Below, one piece after another: positions 7,352 to 14,312 of a stretch of 17,484 nt of DNA. A model generated the notes under the pieces. That model was not told the DNA's origin. It saw only the letters and a list, made by a program, of their open reading frames with translations, and did no database searches. The stretch lies in contig NZ_CALIIB010000155.1 in the NCBI RefSeq assembly GCF_938020365.1, positions 1 to 17,484 of the forward strand. The letters run 5' to 3'. Each line of letters begins with the position of its first letter. Position 1 is the stretch's first letter. The stretch is from an uncultured Streptococcus sp. Its GTDB lineage: Bacteria > Bacillota > Bacilli > Lactobacillales > Streptococcaceae. Both the position numbers and the translations under genes were made by a program.

Positions 7352-7786
7352 ATGTGGCATAAAAAATATTTGCAAGAATTGGATACACTAGAGTTTTACA
7401 AGATTCTAAAACTGCGGATCGATACCTTTGTCGTCGAGCAAGAGCGAATCTATCATGAATTGGATGAAAAAGACTTAAAAGCTGTTCACATTTTTCATGT
7501 TAATAAACAAGAGGAAGTAGATGCCTATGCCCGCGTGTTTGAGAAAGCTGAAAAAGTCGTTTTTGGTCGTCTTGTGACAGCCCCGTCAGCCAGAGGAAAG
7601 GGTTTGGGGAATAGATTAGTAGAGGAAATCTTGATTCTTTGTGAGAAAAAATGGCCGGGAAAAATGATTGAAATTGAAGCTCAGGAGCAAGTCGTGGGAC
7701 TTTATGAAAAATTCGGTTTTGTGACTCAAGGAGAGCCTTTTATCTTTGAATCGACGCCTCATATCAAAATGATTTACAAAAAATAA
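7352..7786 (+). CDS. GNAT-family N-acetyltransferase, ElaA-like
   Basis: A 144-residue protein of the acetyl-CoA-dependent GNAT fold. The N-terminal part (LYxLxxLRxxVFVVEQ-like pattern, here LRIDTFVVEQERIYHELDEKD) is typical of the ElaA group. Motif A is FGRLVTAPSARGKGLG at 71-86, with the acetyl-CoA pyrophosphate loop RGKGLG. The C-terminal FGF segment near 121 also fits. The substrate is unknown. An AAGGA sequence about 11 bases upstream serves as ribosome site. The divergent promoter shared with marR suggests it is in that regulon. A bidirectional terminator follows. Confidence 0.88.
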   Translation: MWHKKYLQELDTLEFYKILKLRIDTFVVEQERIYHELDEKDLKAVHIFHVNKQEEVDAYARVFEKAEKVVFGRLVTAPSARGKGLGNRLVEEILILCEKKWPGKMIEIEAQEQVVGLYEKFGFVTQGEPFIFESTPHIKMIYKK

Positions 7787-7787
7787 G

Positions 7788-7840
7788 AAAATCCAGTTGA
7801 AGAACCGCTCATAATGATGGTGTCTCAACTGGATTTTGCT
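7788..7840. terminator. Bidirectional terminator between the acetyltransferase and DUF960 genes
   Basis: AAAATCCAGTTGA (7788-7800) is perfectly complementary to TCAACTGGATTTT (7825-7837), a 13-bp stem with A/T ends serving both strands. Confidence 0.88.
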
Positions 7841-7843
7841 TTC

Positions 7844-8161
7844 TTAAAACATGGAATATTCGTCTGCTAACATGACTGTTTCTCTGCCGTTATTATCCAC
7901 AACGTAGATCATGCGAGGGTAGAATGGGTCAAATTTATAGGTGAAATCAAAGGAGATGAGTGTATCGAGATGGTCCTCAGAAAAACGAAAAGTCAGCTTT
8001 CCTTCGTTATTGATCAACTCGAAGCGAATCAGATTATTCAAAGGGAAGACATCTTTAAGGAAGTTGTCGATGATGTACCAGAAAGTGTCAATCACATCAT
8101 CTGGAAGGCTAGTGATAGCGCCAAAGCTGGCATAGCGACCACGAGTATTGGTAAAAGCCAT
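7844..8161 (-). CDS. DUF960 family protein
   Basis: A 105-residue soluble protein with the DUF960 N-terminal signature MAFTNTRGRYASFGAITSLP followed by DDVIDTFWYIIDN. The function of the family is not established. The ATG at 8161 was chosen over an in-frame GTG three codons earlier. AAGGAG lies eight bases before the ATG but would abut the GTG. It has its own promoter and an approximately 80-nt leader containing a small hairpin. A terminator shared with the converging acetyltransferase gene follows. Confidence 0.88.
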   Translation of the reverse strand: MAFTNTRGRYASFGAITSLPDDVIDTFWYIIDNFLKDVFPLNNLIRFELINNEGKLTFRFSEDHLDTLISFDFTYKFDPFYPRMIYVVDNNGRETVMLADEYSMF

Positions 8162-8192
8162 GAGACTCACTCCTTTCTAGAAATTTGCTGTG

Positions 8193-8272
8193 GAGGACCA
8201 GAAATTGATCCTCTAGTGCTTTACTAGCAGCATTGATGGTTCTATCATACAAGAAATAAGTAGGAATTGCAA
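8193..8272 (-). promoter_or_regulatory. DUF960 promoter and leader hairpin
   Basis: On the minus strand, -35 TTGCAA (8267-8272) and -10 TATGAT (8244-8249) are 17 bp apart. The leader has an 8-bp stem, GAGGATCA with TGGTCCTC (8193-8213, one G-U pair, five-base loop). No known riboswitch class was recognised. Confidence 0.6.
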
Positions 8273-8315
8273 GAAATTGCTTCCTTGCTGGACAAAGGAT
8301 TTTTGGAAAAGAAAG

Positions 8316-8340
8316 CAAGAAAAAAGAGCTTGCGCTCTTT
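8316..8340 (-). terminator. ntdP terminator
   Basis: On the minus strand, AAAGAGC, loop GCAA, GCTCTTT and then a T-run, seven bases after the ntdP stop codon. Confidence 0.9.
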
Positions 8341-8347
8341 GACAACT

Positions 8348-8881
8348 TTATCGATTCTTTAGTTCAACATAACGTTTGTACCAAATTTTCACATAAGCAT
8401 CGGAGAAGGGACCGCGTTCGTTGTTGATCCAGTCAACCAGAATCTTGACGTTTTCCTTGAGAATGAAATCCAAATCATCCGAATAGTTCATTTGCCTTTT
8501 ATGGCGCTCATACTCTTCTACATCAAGCAGCCGTTTTTCTCCGTCTGTGAATACCTTAACATCTAAATCATAGTCGATATACTTAAGGGCTTCATTGTCC
8601 AGATAATAGGGGCTGGCAAGGTTGCAGTAGTATGAAGTGCCATTATCACGAATCATGGCAATGATATTAAACCAATATTTCTTATGAAAATAGACAATGG
8701 CAGGCTCTCGTGTTACCCAGCGCCGGCCATCACTTTCTGTTACCAGTGTGTGGTCATTAACGCCAATAATGGCATTTTCTGTTGTCTTTAGTACCATGGT
8801 ATCTCGCCAAGTACGGTGAAGATTCCCATCATGCTTATAACTTTGAATTGTAATAAAGTCGCCTTCTTTGGGAAGTTTCAT
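8348..8881 (-). CDS. ntdP: Nucleoside tri/diphosphatase NtdP (DUF402)
   Basis: A 177-residue DUF402 protein that I recognise as the NtdP/YgaC group; the Staphylococcus homologue is described as a nucleoside tri- and diphosphatase. Recognisable stretches are MKLPKEGDFITIQSYKHDG at the N-terminus, the TWRDTMVLKTTENAIIG region, and the EPAIVYFHKKYWFNIIAMIR strand pair. The acidic FTDGEKRLLDVEEYERHK segment probably contributes metal and phosphate contacts. Length is normal. The ribosome site is weak (GGTAGG before the ATG). It is monocistronic, with an extended -10 promoter about 40 bp upstream and a strong terminator. Confidence 0.9.
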   Translation of the reverse strand: MKLPKEGDFITIQSYKHDGNLHRTWRDTMVLKTTENAIIGVNDHTLVTESDGRRWVTREPAIVYFHKKYWFNIIAMIRDNGTSYYCNLASPYYLDNEALKYIDYDLDVKVFTDGEKRLLDVEEYERHKRQMNYSDDLDFILKENVKILVDWINNERGPFSDAYVKIWYKRYVELKNR

Positions 8882-8921
8882 AACCTACCAACTTTCTACA
8901 ATTTTTAAGTTTATCCTCTTT

Positions 8922-8930
8922 ATTGTAACA
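8922..8930 (-). promoter_or_regulatory. ntdP promoter (extended -10)
   Basis: On the minus strand, TATGTTACAAT forms an extended -10 without a good -35. The same 14-base string TATGTTACAATAAA recurs in front of the phosphotransferase gene near 10554. Confidence 0.6.
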
Positions 8931-8967
8931 TATTTTCATAAAAATGCCTAAGTTTTCATAGAAAATC

Positions 8968-9744
8968 TTAAAGATATTCTCTCAGAGCGCTGGCAATGTC
9001 CGAAAAATCATAGCCTTTGCGGGCCAGAGCTTGAGTCAGACGCTGTTTTAAGTCGTAGCCCTCGTACTTTTTTGAGTACTTGCGGTATTGCTTGTCTAGC
9101 TCTTTATAGAGTAGTTCTTGTTGGTTTTCCTGGTCTTCTTCGATTTCCAAATGCTGATAGGCGGTTTTGGCTTGTCCATAAGAAAATCCTTTGTTTATCA
9201 GAGCTTGGAGGATTTTATCTTGCAAGGCCTTGCTGGGCAGTTTTCCTTGGTATTTCTTTAAAAGTTTCTCAGCAACTCGCTCGGCTGGCTCAGTGAAATC
9301 AAACCGGTTCAATTCTTCTTCTATGATAGTGGCAGAAATCCCTTTTTGACTGAGTTTTTGTTTTAGAACAAAAGCGCCTTTGTCACCAGTGAGAAGGTTG
9401 GATTGGATAAAAGAATTGGCATATTTTCTATCATTAATCCAATTATCCTTTTTTAGATTGTCCAAGACCTGACTGATGATTTCTGGTTGGATGTCGTGCT
9501 GGGTTAGGTAGTCCTTGATTTCCTTGGCAGTCCTTTGCTTGAAGGAGAGATGGTAGAGAGCTAGATTTTTTCCATAGGAAAATTGGGCGTAAGTTTGAAT
9601 TTCTTTTAGTTCCTGCTCCGTGATTTCCATTCCTTTAGACAGCATGAAGCGGACGATAGTGTCTTCTGTAATATAAAGCTTTTCGCTGTCGTCCAACTCC
9701 AAGAGGTAGAGTCTTTTTTTCTTTTCGATTTTTGTGATTTTCAT
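8968..9744 (-). CDS. recX: Recombination regulator RecX
   Basis: RecX modulates RecA filaments during recombination and repair. The 258-residue protein has the RecX three-helix repeats, with LSFKQRTAKEIKDYL and the DNLKKDNWINDRKYANSFIQ segment highly typical. A further repeat is seen in the C-terminal part (LKQRLTQALARKGYDFSDI). Length fits the Gram-positive family. It starts 26 bp after the stop of the upstream phosphotransferase gene with no terminator or clear promoter between, so the two are probably co-transcribed. The nearest purine-rich ribosome site (AAAGGA) is distant from the ATG. Confidence 0.95.
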   Translation of the reverse strand: MKITKIEKKKRLYLLELDDSEKLYITEDTIVRFMLSKGMEITEQELKEIQTYAQFSYGKNLALYHLSFKQRTAKEIKDYLTQHDIQPEIISQVLDNLKKDNWINDRKYANSFIQSNLLTGDKGAFVLKQKLSQKGISATIIEEELNRFDFTEPAERVAEKLLKKYQGKLPSKALQDKILQALINKGFSYGQAKTAYQHLEIEEDQENQQELLYKELDKQYRKYSKKYEGYDLKQRLTQALARKGYDFSDIASALREYL

Positions 9745-9770
9745 AAGAGATTTTGGTAAAATCCTTTCTT

Positions 9771-10547
9771 TTAGCCAAATGCTTCAAAGGCAGCAATCAA
9801 GGGCAGTTTGTCTGTATCAACATCCTTCCGGCCATAGTAGTCAAGAAAGAGCTCTGCGTATTTGGGGTCAGATAAATTATAAGTAAGAGACCAGATGGCC
9901 CAGTAAAGGTCAATGTGGCGATCACTGAGGCTAGCGAGACCAACGTCAATAAAGCAGGAGAAGGTGGAAGCGTCTTTCAGAATGAAATTAGGCAAGCAGG
10001 CATCTCCGTGAATCAAGGAGTCTGACGTCAGTAGGTGTCCCTGTTCTTGGATAAGCTGGTATGCTTCCTCACGACTTTGGATATGAAATTGAGGCAGCAA
10101 GGCTTTTTGATAAAAGCAACCTTTCTGATAATTTTCCTCTGCCTGCTCTTTATAGTGTTGGAGGCGATGCTGGATTGGAAAATGCTGGGGTTGGATGCTA
10201 TGAAGTTTTCTGAGCGCGGCAGCCATCGTTTGGTAAAGTTCTTCTGGCTGTTGGAGAAAGGCTAGGGCGTCCTTGCCCTCGGCTTCTCTAGTCAGCAGGA
10301 AGTCATGGTCTGCTGACAGGTAGTGAATGACAGGTACACCGAGTTTTTGCTTCTCAAACCATTTGGCAAGTGTGGCTTCTTGGGATAACTTGCCTTTTTG
10401 GTCGATTTTCAAATAATAGCCCGTATCGGCATAGAAAACACGGGCGCTTGAATGTGAGGAGCTGTCGTAAAAGTTGGCTCCCTCTAGATAAGTTCGGATT
10501 TGCTCAGGGAAATATGCGAGTGGAAGAGATATTTTTTCTGCTTTCAT
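9771..10547 (-). CDS. APH(3')-like phosphotransferase (aminoglycoside phosphotransferase family)
   Basis: A 258-residue kinase-fold protein of the APH/choline kinase group. K47 in YYLKI is the likely ATP-binding lysine. The catalytic loop is IHGDACLPNFIL (H180, D182, N187) and the metal-binding motif is FIDVG (D201). The C-terminal region (AELFLDYYG) also resembles APH(3') enzymes. All expected catalytic residues are present, so it should phosphorylate a small molecule. Whether that is an aminoglycoside cannot be told from sequence. The start at 10547 gives the usual family N-terminus; upstream in-frame ATGs would overlap rlmD. There is no ribosome site, and the -10 lies only six bases before the ATG, suggesting a leaderless message. 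It leads an operon with recX. Confidence 0.88.
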   Translation of the reverse strand: MKAEKISLPLAYFPEQIRTYLEGANFYDSSSHSSARVFYADTGYYLKIDQKGKLSQEATLAKWFEKQKLGVPVIHYLSADHDFLLTREAEGKDALAFLQQPEELYQTMAAALRKLHSIQPQHFPIQHRLQHYKEQAEENYQKGCFYQKALLPQFHIQSREEAYQLIQEQGHLLTSDSLIHGDACLPNFILKDASTFSCFIDVGLASLSDRHIDLYWAIWSLTYNLSDPKYAELFLDYYGRKDVDTDKLPLIAAFEAFG

Positions 10548-10553
10548 ACTTTT

Positions 10554-10562
10554 ATTGTAACA
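10554..10562 (-). promoter_or_regulatory. Promoter of the phosphotransferase gene, predicted leaderless
   Basis: On the minus strand, TGT then TACAAT (10554-10559) is an extended -10. Six bases separate it from the ATG (10545-10547), placing the expected transcription start on the start codon. Confidence 0.6.
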
Positions 10563-10587
10563 TATTCTCAACGAATCGACTCTAGCG

Positions 10588-10596
10588 TGGTATAAT
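10588..10596 (+). promoter_or_regulatory. rlmD promoter, predicted leaderless
   Basis: TGG then TATAAT (10591-10596) is an extended -10 with a weak -35 (TCAACG at 10568-10573). The ATG at 10603 is six bases downstream, where transcription should begin. The AGAGG between them is too close to the ATG to act as a ribosome site. Confidence 0.65.
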
Positions 10597-10602
10597 AGAG
10601 GC

Positions 10603-11961
10603 ATGAATGTAAAAGTGAAGCAAAGAATCCCCCTAAAAATCAAGAAAATGGGAATCAATGGGGAAGGAATTGGGTTTTATAAGAAAACACTGGTCTTTGT
10701 GCCGGGGGCTTTGAAAGGCGAGGAAGTCTACTGTCAGGTGACCAAGGTGCAGCGGAATTTCATCGAAGCCAAGCTCTTGACCATCAACAAGCGGTCGAAA
10801 TTTCGGGTGGAAGCGCCTTGTGAGATTTATGATAGCTGTGGGGGCTGTCAAATCATGCACCTCCACTATGACAAGCAGTTGGAGTTTAAAGAAGATTTGC
10901 TGCGTCAGGCTTTGAAAAAATTTGCGCCAGATGGTTATGAAAACTATGAGATTCGTCCGACCATTGGTATGCAGGAGCCGCTCTATTATCGGGCCAAGTT
11001 GCAGTTTCAGACTCGCAAGTTTAAGGATGAGGTCAAGGCGGGACTCTATGCCCAGAATTCCCACTATCTGGTCTCGCTGAAAAACTGTCTGGTTCAGGAC
11101 AAGGTGACACAACAGATCATAAATAAGGTGGCTCGGCTTTTAGGCAAGTATAGGCTGCCCATCTATGATGAGAGGAAGACTGCTGGAGTGCGTACCGTCA
11201 TGATTCGCAGAGCCAGAAAGACGGGTCAGGTGCAGATGATTTTTGTGACAGGGCGCAAGCTAGACTTTTCTCCAGTCGTTCAAGACCTAGTGGCTGAATT
11301 TCCAGAGCTAGAGACAGTGGCGGTCAATTATCATACCAGCAAGTCCAGCGAGATTTATGGGGATAAGACAGAGATTATCTGGGGCGAGGAAGCCATCCAA
11401 GAAGGAGTGCTGGACTATGAGTTCTCCCTGTCCCCTCGGGCTTTTTATCAGCTCAATCCTGAGCAGACAGAGGTGCTTTATGGGGAGGCAGTCAAGGCTT
11501 TGGATGTGACGAAAGAAGACCATTTGATTGACGCCTATTGCGGAGTGGGGACCATCGGCTTTGCCTTTGCTAAAAGGGTCAAGTCTCTGCGAGGCATGGA
11601 CATCATCCCTGAGGCCATTGAAGACGCTAAGCGCAATGCGAAACGGATGGGTTTTGACAATACGCTCTACGAGGCTGGAACGGCAGAGGAGATTATTCCT
11701 CGCTGGTACGCTGAAGGTTATCGGGCGGATGCCTTGATTGTCGATCCGCCGCGAACAGGTCTGGATGATAAGCTGCTGGAGACGATTGTCCGCTATGCAC
11801 CTGAGAAGATGGTCTACGTTTCCTGCAATGTCTCAACCTTGGCGCGCGATTTGGTCAAGCTATGTCAGGTATACGATGTCCACTACATCCAGTCGGTTGA
11901 TATGTTTCCCCATACCGCTCGGACGGAGGCAGTGGTGAAATTGGTCAAAAAAGTATATTGA
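10603..11961 (+). CDS. rlmD: 23S rRNA (uracil-5-)-methyltransferase RlmD/RumA (RlmCD type)
   Basis: SAM-dependent enzyme that makes 5-methyluridine in 23S rRNA; in Gram-positives one such enzyme can modify both U747 and U1939. The 452-residue protein has an N-terminal TRAM domain (about 1-60). Iron-sulfur cysteines are C73, C79, C82 and C162. The SAM site is DAYCGVGTIG at 310-319, followed by DPPRTGLD at 381-388. The catalytic cysteine is C408 in SCNVSTLARD, and E442 near the end is the likely base. Its last codons are duplicated at 15115-15148, so the present C-terminus (KKVY) was probably supplied by an integrated element, while the displaced tail would read KKDK. The gene remains complete. 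Confidence 0.95.
   Translation: MNVKVKQRIPLKIKKMGINGEGIGFYKKTLVFVPGALKGEEVYCQVTKVQRNFIEAKLLTINKRSKFRVEAPCEIYDSCGGCQIMHLHYDKQLEFKEDLLRQALKKFAPDGYENYEIRPTIGMQEPLYYRAKLQFQTRKFKDEVKAGLYAQNSHYLVSLKNCLVQDKVTQQIINKVARLLGKYRLPIYDERKTAGVRTVMIRRARKTGQVQMIFVTGRKLDFSPVVQDLVAEFPELETVAVNYHTSKSSEIYGDKTEIIWGEEAIQEGVLDYEFSLSPRAFYQLNPEQTEVLYGEAVKALDVTKEDHLIDAYCGVGTIGFAFAKRVKSLRGMDIIPEAIEDAKRNAKRMGFDNTLYEAGTAEEIIPRWYAEGYRADALIVDPPRTGLDDKLLETIVRYAPEKMVYVSCNVSTLARDLVKLCQVYDVHYIQSVDMFPHTARTEAVVKLVKKVY
11920..11953 (+). repeat. Left attachment-site repeat inside the rlmD 3' end
   Basis: 25 bp (11929-11953) are identical to 15124-15148. Extending upstream to 34 bp adds three differences, all at third codon positions of R-T-E. 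It encodes RTEAVVKLVKK plus the first base of the next codon. Sequences outside the repeat differ on both sides. Confidence 0.85.
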
Positions 11962-12029
11962 TGTGAACGTCTGTTTTGATGTCGACTGCGTAGACAAAAA
12001 ATAGATACGTCAGTAATAAATTAACTCAA

Positions 12030-12065
12030 CGAGAACATTTTAATAAGTGTTCTCGCTTTTTTATT
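12030..12065 (+). terminator. Terminator downstream of rlmD
   Basis: CGAGAACA (12030-12037) pairs perfectly with TGTTCTCG (12048-12055) and is followed by CTTTTTTATTTT. It lies inside the element, immediately before the ribosome site of the next small gene. Confidence 0.88.
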
Positions 12066-12079
12066 TTCAGGAGGAAAGC

Positions 12080-12253
12080 ATGCAAAAGGAAGAACAGTCA
12101 TCACGACAAATCATAGTGTGCCATCTCATGGCTATCATGGGAATAAATATTGAGAAAGCAACTCAGTTAATTGCTGAAATGGAAGAGTCAGGGCTAATCC
12201 AATTTGATGAGCTAGGAAATGTCGGTTTATTAGTGTTGGAGGGACAATCATGA
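12080..12253 (+). CDS. Small protein upstream of and overlapping the RepA_N initiator gene
   Basis: A 57-residue predicted protein starting MQKEEQSSRQIIVCHLMA. The ATG at 12080 is preceded by an excellent CAGGAGG ribosome site, and its TGA overlaps the next ATG as ATGA, so the two would be translationally coupled. The acidic helical part (IEKATQLIAEMEESGLIQFD) resembles small winged-helix or accessory proteins encoded before RepA_N initiators on integrative elements. That comparison is from memory and no function is assigned. The partner gene is broken, so this one probably has no remaining role. No convincing promoter is seen after the terminator. Confidence 0.65.
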   Translation: MQKEEQSSRQIIVCHLMAIMGINIEKATQLIAEMEESGLIQFDELGNVGLLVLEGQS

Positions 12254-12895
12254 AACGTATTACCGCAAATCACTACCAAACGTCAGAACGCTATTATAAG
12301 CTCCCAAAAATCTTGTTTGAGAGCGAGTGCTATAAGGATATAAAGTTAGAAGTCAAAGTAGCCTATGCTGTTCTAAAAGACCGTTTGGAGTTCTCGTTGA
12401 GTAAGGGGTGGATAGATGAGGATGTGGCTATCTATTTGGTTTATTCCAGCTCTAAACTCAGGGCACTTCTTGGCTGTTCCAAGTCAAAATTGCTGACGAT
12501 AAAGAAAACGTTGCGAGAGGTATGGCTTGATAGATGAAGTTCAACGGTCTTCCAGTGAAAAAGGACGCTTGACCAATAAGATTTACTTAGGGGAGCTAGA
12601 ACATGAACCTACCCCCGTCTTAAATTCAGACGGGGGTAGTGTTCAAAAAACACTAAGGAGGTATCAAAATCAGCCGGGGTCGGTCTTAAATTCAGCCACT
12701 AGTGAGACTGAAGTTAGTGAGACTGATATGAGTGAAACTAAAGGGAGTGAGTCTGTCATTGAGGACGAGGAGGAGAAAGAAAGTCAAACAAGTAGGAAAA
12801 GCGATAATGAACATTTTCATCGAAAGGTGGACCGATTCACAAGATACGACAGAGATTATATTTGGGGATTGGTTCACGACCAGTTGAGACAATGA
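12250..12895 (+). pseudogene. RepA_N-family replication initiator, frameshifted and truncated
   Basis: The first 90 or so codons encode the RepA_N domain seen in plasmid and ICE initiators (MKRITANHYQTSERYYKLPK and VAYAVLKDRLEFSLSKGW). At 12519-12520 an extra G shifts the frame: the first frame ends at 12537 as LREVWLDR, whereas removing one G gives LREYGLIDEVQRSSSEKGRL, the expected continuation. The second frame carries on through a Ser/Glu/Thr-rich middle to FTRYDRDYIWGLVHDQLRQ and stops at 12895, where related proteins continue for some tens of residues. It is therefore inactivated twice. An Rgg remnant converges on its end with six bases between the stops. Confidence 0.85.
12609..12697 (+). 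repeat. Hairpin and repeats inside the RepA_N coding region, possible former origin
   Basis: CTACCCCCGTCT (12609-12620) and AGACGGGGGTAG (12628-12639) form a perfect 12-bp inverted repeat. GTCTTAAATTCAG occurs in its centre and again at about 12683-12695. Reiterated AGTGAGACT-type units follow at 12700-12750. RepA_N replicons are known to carry their origin inside the initiator gene; assigning it here is inference. Confidence 0.55.
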
Positions 12896-12901
12896 TTTCA
12901 T

Positions 12902-13465
12902 TTATTTTTTATTTACTAGTTTATTAAAATGGTCAGTATAGTATAATTTTAACTTGTCTTCTCTTAAAATATCGAATACTTGTATGGCCTGTTTCATTTT
13001 TTCAATTCCACTACTTAATTGGCGTTTAAATTCATAGTAGCCAGTTGCATAGAGAAAAACTGTCTGTTCATAGAAGTTCAATTCATTATCTAATAATGTT
13101 TTTATTTCACTAATTAAATAGCAACAATTAGAAAATTTTTCCTCATCTATACTAAGAATTAAACAATTTATAGCAAGTTGAGCGACCATTCGTTTATTGG
13201 TTTTATTCAGAGAAGAGTAGAGATAATTCTTTAGCAGTTCCTTTGTCAATAAGAAGTAGGAATTGTAGTTAATTGTTCGTACACAGTTACCAAATAGAAC
13301 AATCTCATAGTAACCCCATTTTTCGACTTTGAAAAGATAGTCTATTAATTGAAGTAATTCTTCATCTGATGGACTGATACTCGAATCCATTGTGTGTAGA
13401 ATGGATTTTATCATAGTTTTCTCTAAAGGATCTAGAGTGTAATTTGTAGTGTCAGATAGTAGGCA
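12902..13465 (-). pseudogene. Rgg/GadR/MutR-family regulator, C-terminal fragment
   Basis: On the minus strand the open stretch encodes the C-terminal helical-repeat (TPR-like, peptide-binding) part of an Rgg regulator. Typical segments are LIDYLFKVEKWGYYEIVLFG, YNSYFLLTKELL and KTLLDNELNFYEQTVFLYAT, then GIEKMKQAIQVFDIL. An ATG at 13414 would give 170 residues, but the same frame continues upstream to about 13480 before a stop. The N-terminal helix-turn-helix domain (roughly 100 residues) is absent, so it cannot bind DNA as a normal Rgg. It is AT-rich compared with the core genes. A RhuM-like fragment begins directly upstream, so the junction is a recombination scar. Confidence 0.82.
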
Positions 13466-13472
13466 CGTTATA

Positions 13473-13616
13473 TTATCGATTCATAACCAAATTTCTCCCT
13501 AGAAATTCCAAAAAATGGATGCTGCAATCCGCTTACATCCATAAACAAAGGGATGATCCTTTATCAAGAAATATAAAAGATTTGCTGCTTTTCTTCTAGT
13601 GATGGATATACCTCGT
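13473..13616 (-). pseudogene. RhuM/Fic-like protein fragment with two frameshifts
   Basis: Three frames on the minus strand join into one plausible C-terminal piece of a RhuM-type (Fic/Doc-like) protein. First NEVYPSLEEK; then, restoring one A, AANLLYFLIKDHPFVYGCKR plus IAASIF; then, restoring one T in a six-T run, LEFLGRNLVMNR and a TAA at 13473. The Fic-like motif HPFxxGxKR is visible as HPFVYGCKR, with Y and C where related proteins usually have D and N. It starts immediately after the SdpI-family stop codon and abuts the Rgg fragment. Too damaged to be functional; the family call rests on this short motif region. Confidence 0.65.
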
Positions 13617-13994
13617 TTATTTCCTTCTCCCGTTTTCATCAAAGTTTTTCTTCAATGCAATCTCTGTTGAAATCATCGCGCCAACAAAAGGGATTGTCTG
13701 AATCATCGTGATAATAAAGCCAACAGTACTCATTGTCTCCGTTCCCTTTTCAAAAACAATGACCATGGCAATCACGGAGAGAGGTGCTGAAAGTAGTCCG
13801 CAAAGATACCATACTTTCCCAAAATATTGATTCGCAAACTTCCATGTTTCTTCATTCCTCATGGACCTTTTTGTTCGGTATCCGAATATATAATTGATTT
13901 CTTTCGGTGTTCTCCTGAAAAATAGCCAGCCAAATAAAAGCATAGTTAACGGAATAAGTAAAACTACGATTAGCATGAATATCCTAAATCCCAT
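13617..13994 (-). CDS. SdpI-family membrane protein
   Basis: A 125-residue integral membrane protein with three predicted membrane segments (about 4-26, 61-81, 88-110). The SdpI/YhfL signature GYRTKRSMRNEETWKFANQY lies at 38-57, between the first two. SdpI of Bacillus gives immunity to the SdpC toxin and also captures the repressor SdpR at the membrane; other family members have no assigned role. The ATG directly follows the TAA of the upstream RHH gene, with a GAGGGAA ribosome site inside that gene's end, so translation is coupled. The frame is intact although its surroundings are decayed. The ligand or toxin is unknown. Confidence 0.85.
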   Translation of the reverse strand: MGFRIFMLIVVLLIPLTMLLFGWLFFRRTPKEINYIFGYRTKRSMRNEETWKFANQYFGKVWYLCGLLSAPLSVIAMVIVFEKGTETMSTVGFIITMIQTIPFVGAMISTEIALKKNFDENGRRK

Positions 13995-14291
13995 TTAAAT
14001 TCCCTCCATTACTTTTACCTCTAAATGATAGATTCCGATCATGTCAGCAATCTGCTTGTCTTTTTGATCGATTTGATCCACTAGTTGAGTATGTTCACGC
14101 TCAAAACCATCGCGCAATTGCTCAATTTGACTTTGTAGCATTTTTTTTACACGTGCGCTAGAACGTGCTACATCATCTATAATACATCTATCTAAAACAT
14201 ACTGAGTCAGACTTTTGTTCTGTTTTTTAGATAGTTCTACAAGTCTTTCTTTCTGTTCTTTTGATACACGCATACTAATTTGCACGCTCAT
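13995..14291 (-). CDS. Ribbon-helix-helix (CopG/Arc-like) protein with coiled-coil tail
   Basis: A 98-residue protein. The N-terminal part (strand VQISMRVSKEQKERLVELSK, then SLTQYVLDRCI) has the strand-helix-helix pattern of RHH DNA-binding proteins. The rest (about 50-90, VKKMLQSQIEQLRDG to VDQIDQKDKQIADM) is strongly helical with coiled-coil character. The start at 14291 was chosen because AGAGGTGAG lies just before it; an upstream in-frame ATG would sit in the operator. A 26-bp palindrome overlaps its promoter, which points to autorepression. It is followed without a gap by the SdpI-family gene. Alternatives are an antitoxin or a mobilisation accessory protein. Confidence 0.8.
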   Translation of the reverse strand: MSVQISMRVSKEQKERLVELSKKQNKSLTQYVLDRCIIDDVARSSARVKKMLQSQIEQLRDGFEREHTQLVDQIDQKDKQIADMIGIYHLEVKVMEGI

Positions 14292-14312
14292 ATTCTCACC
14301 TCTTTTTTGTAG

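Noticed and set aside
11962..12030. Possible promoter (TAGACA, 17 bp, TAATAA) for the small gene at 12080
   Set aside because: The -10 is poor and a terminator lies between it and the gene.
12609..12639. GC-rich 12-bp stem considered as an intrinsic terminator
   Set aside because: It is within the RepA_N coding region and is not followed by a T-run.
12902..13414. Treating the 170-residue minus-strand frame as a complete gene
   Set aside because: It matches only the C-terminal half of Rgg regulators and the frame continues upstream without a plausible start, so it is called a fragment.
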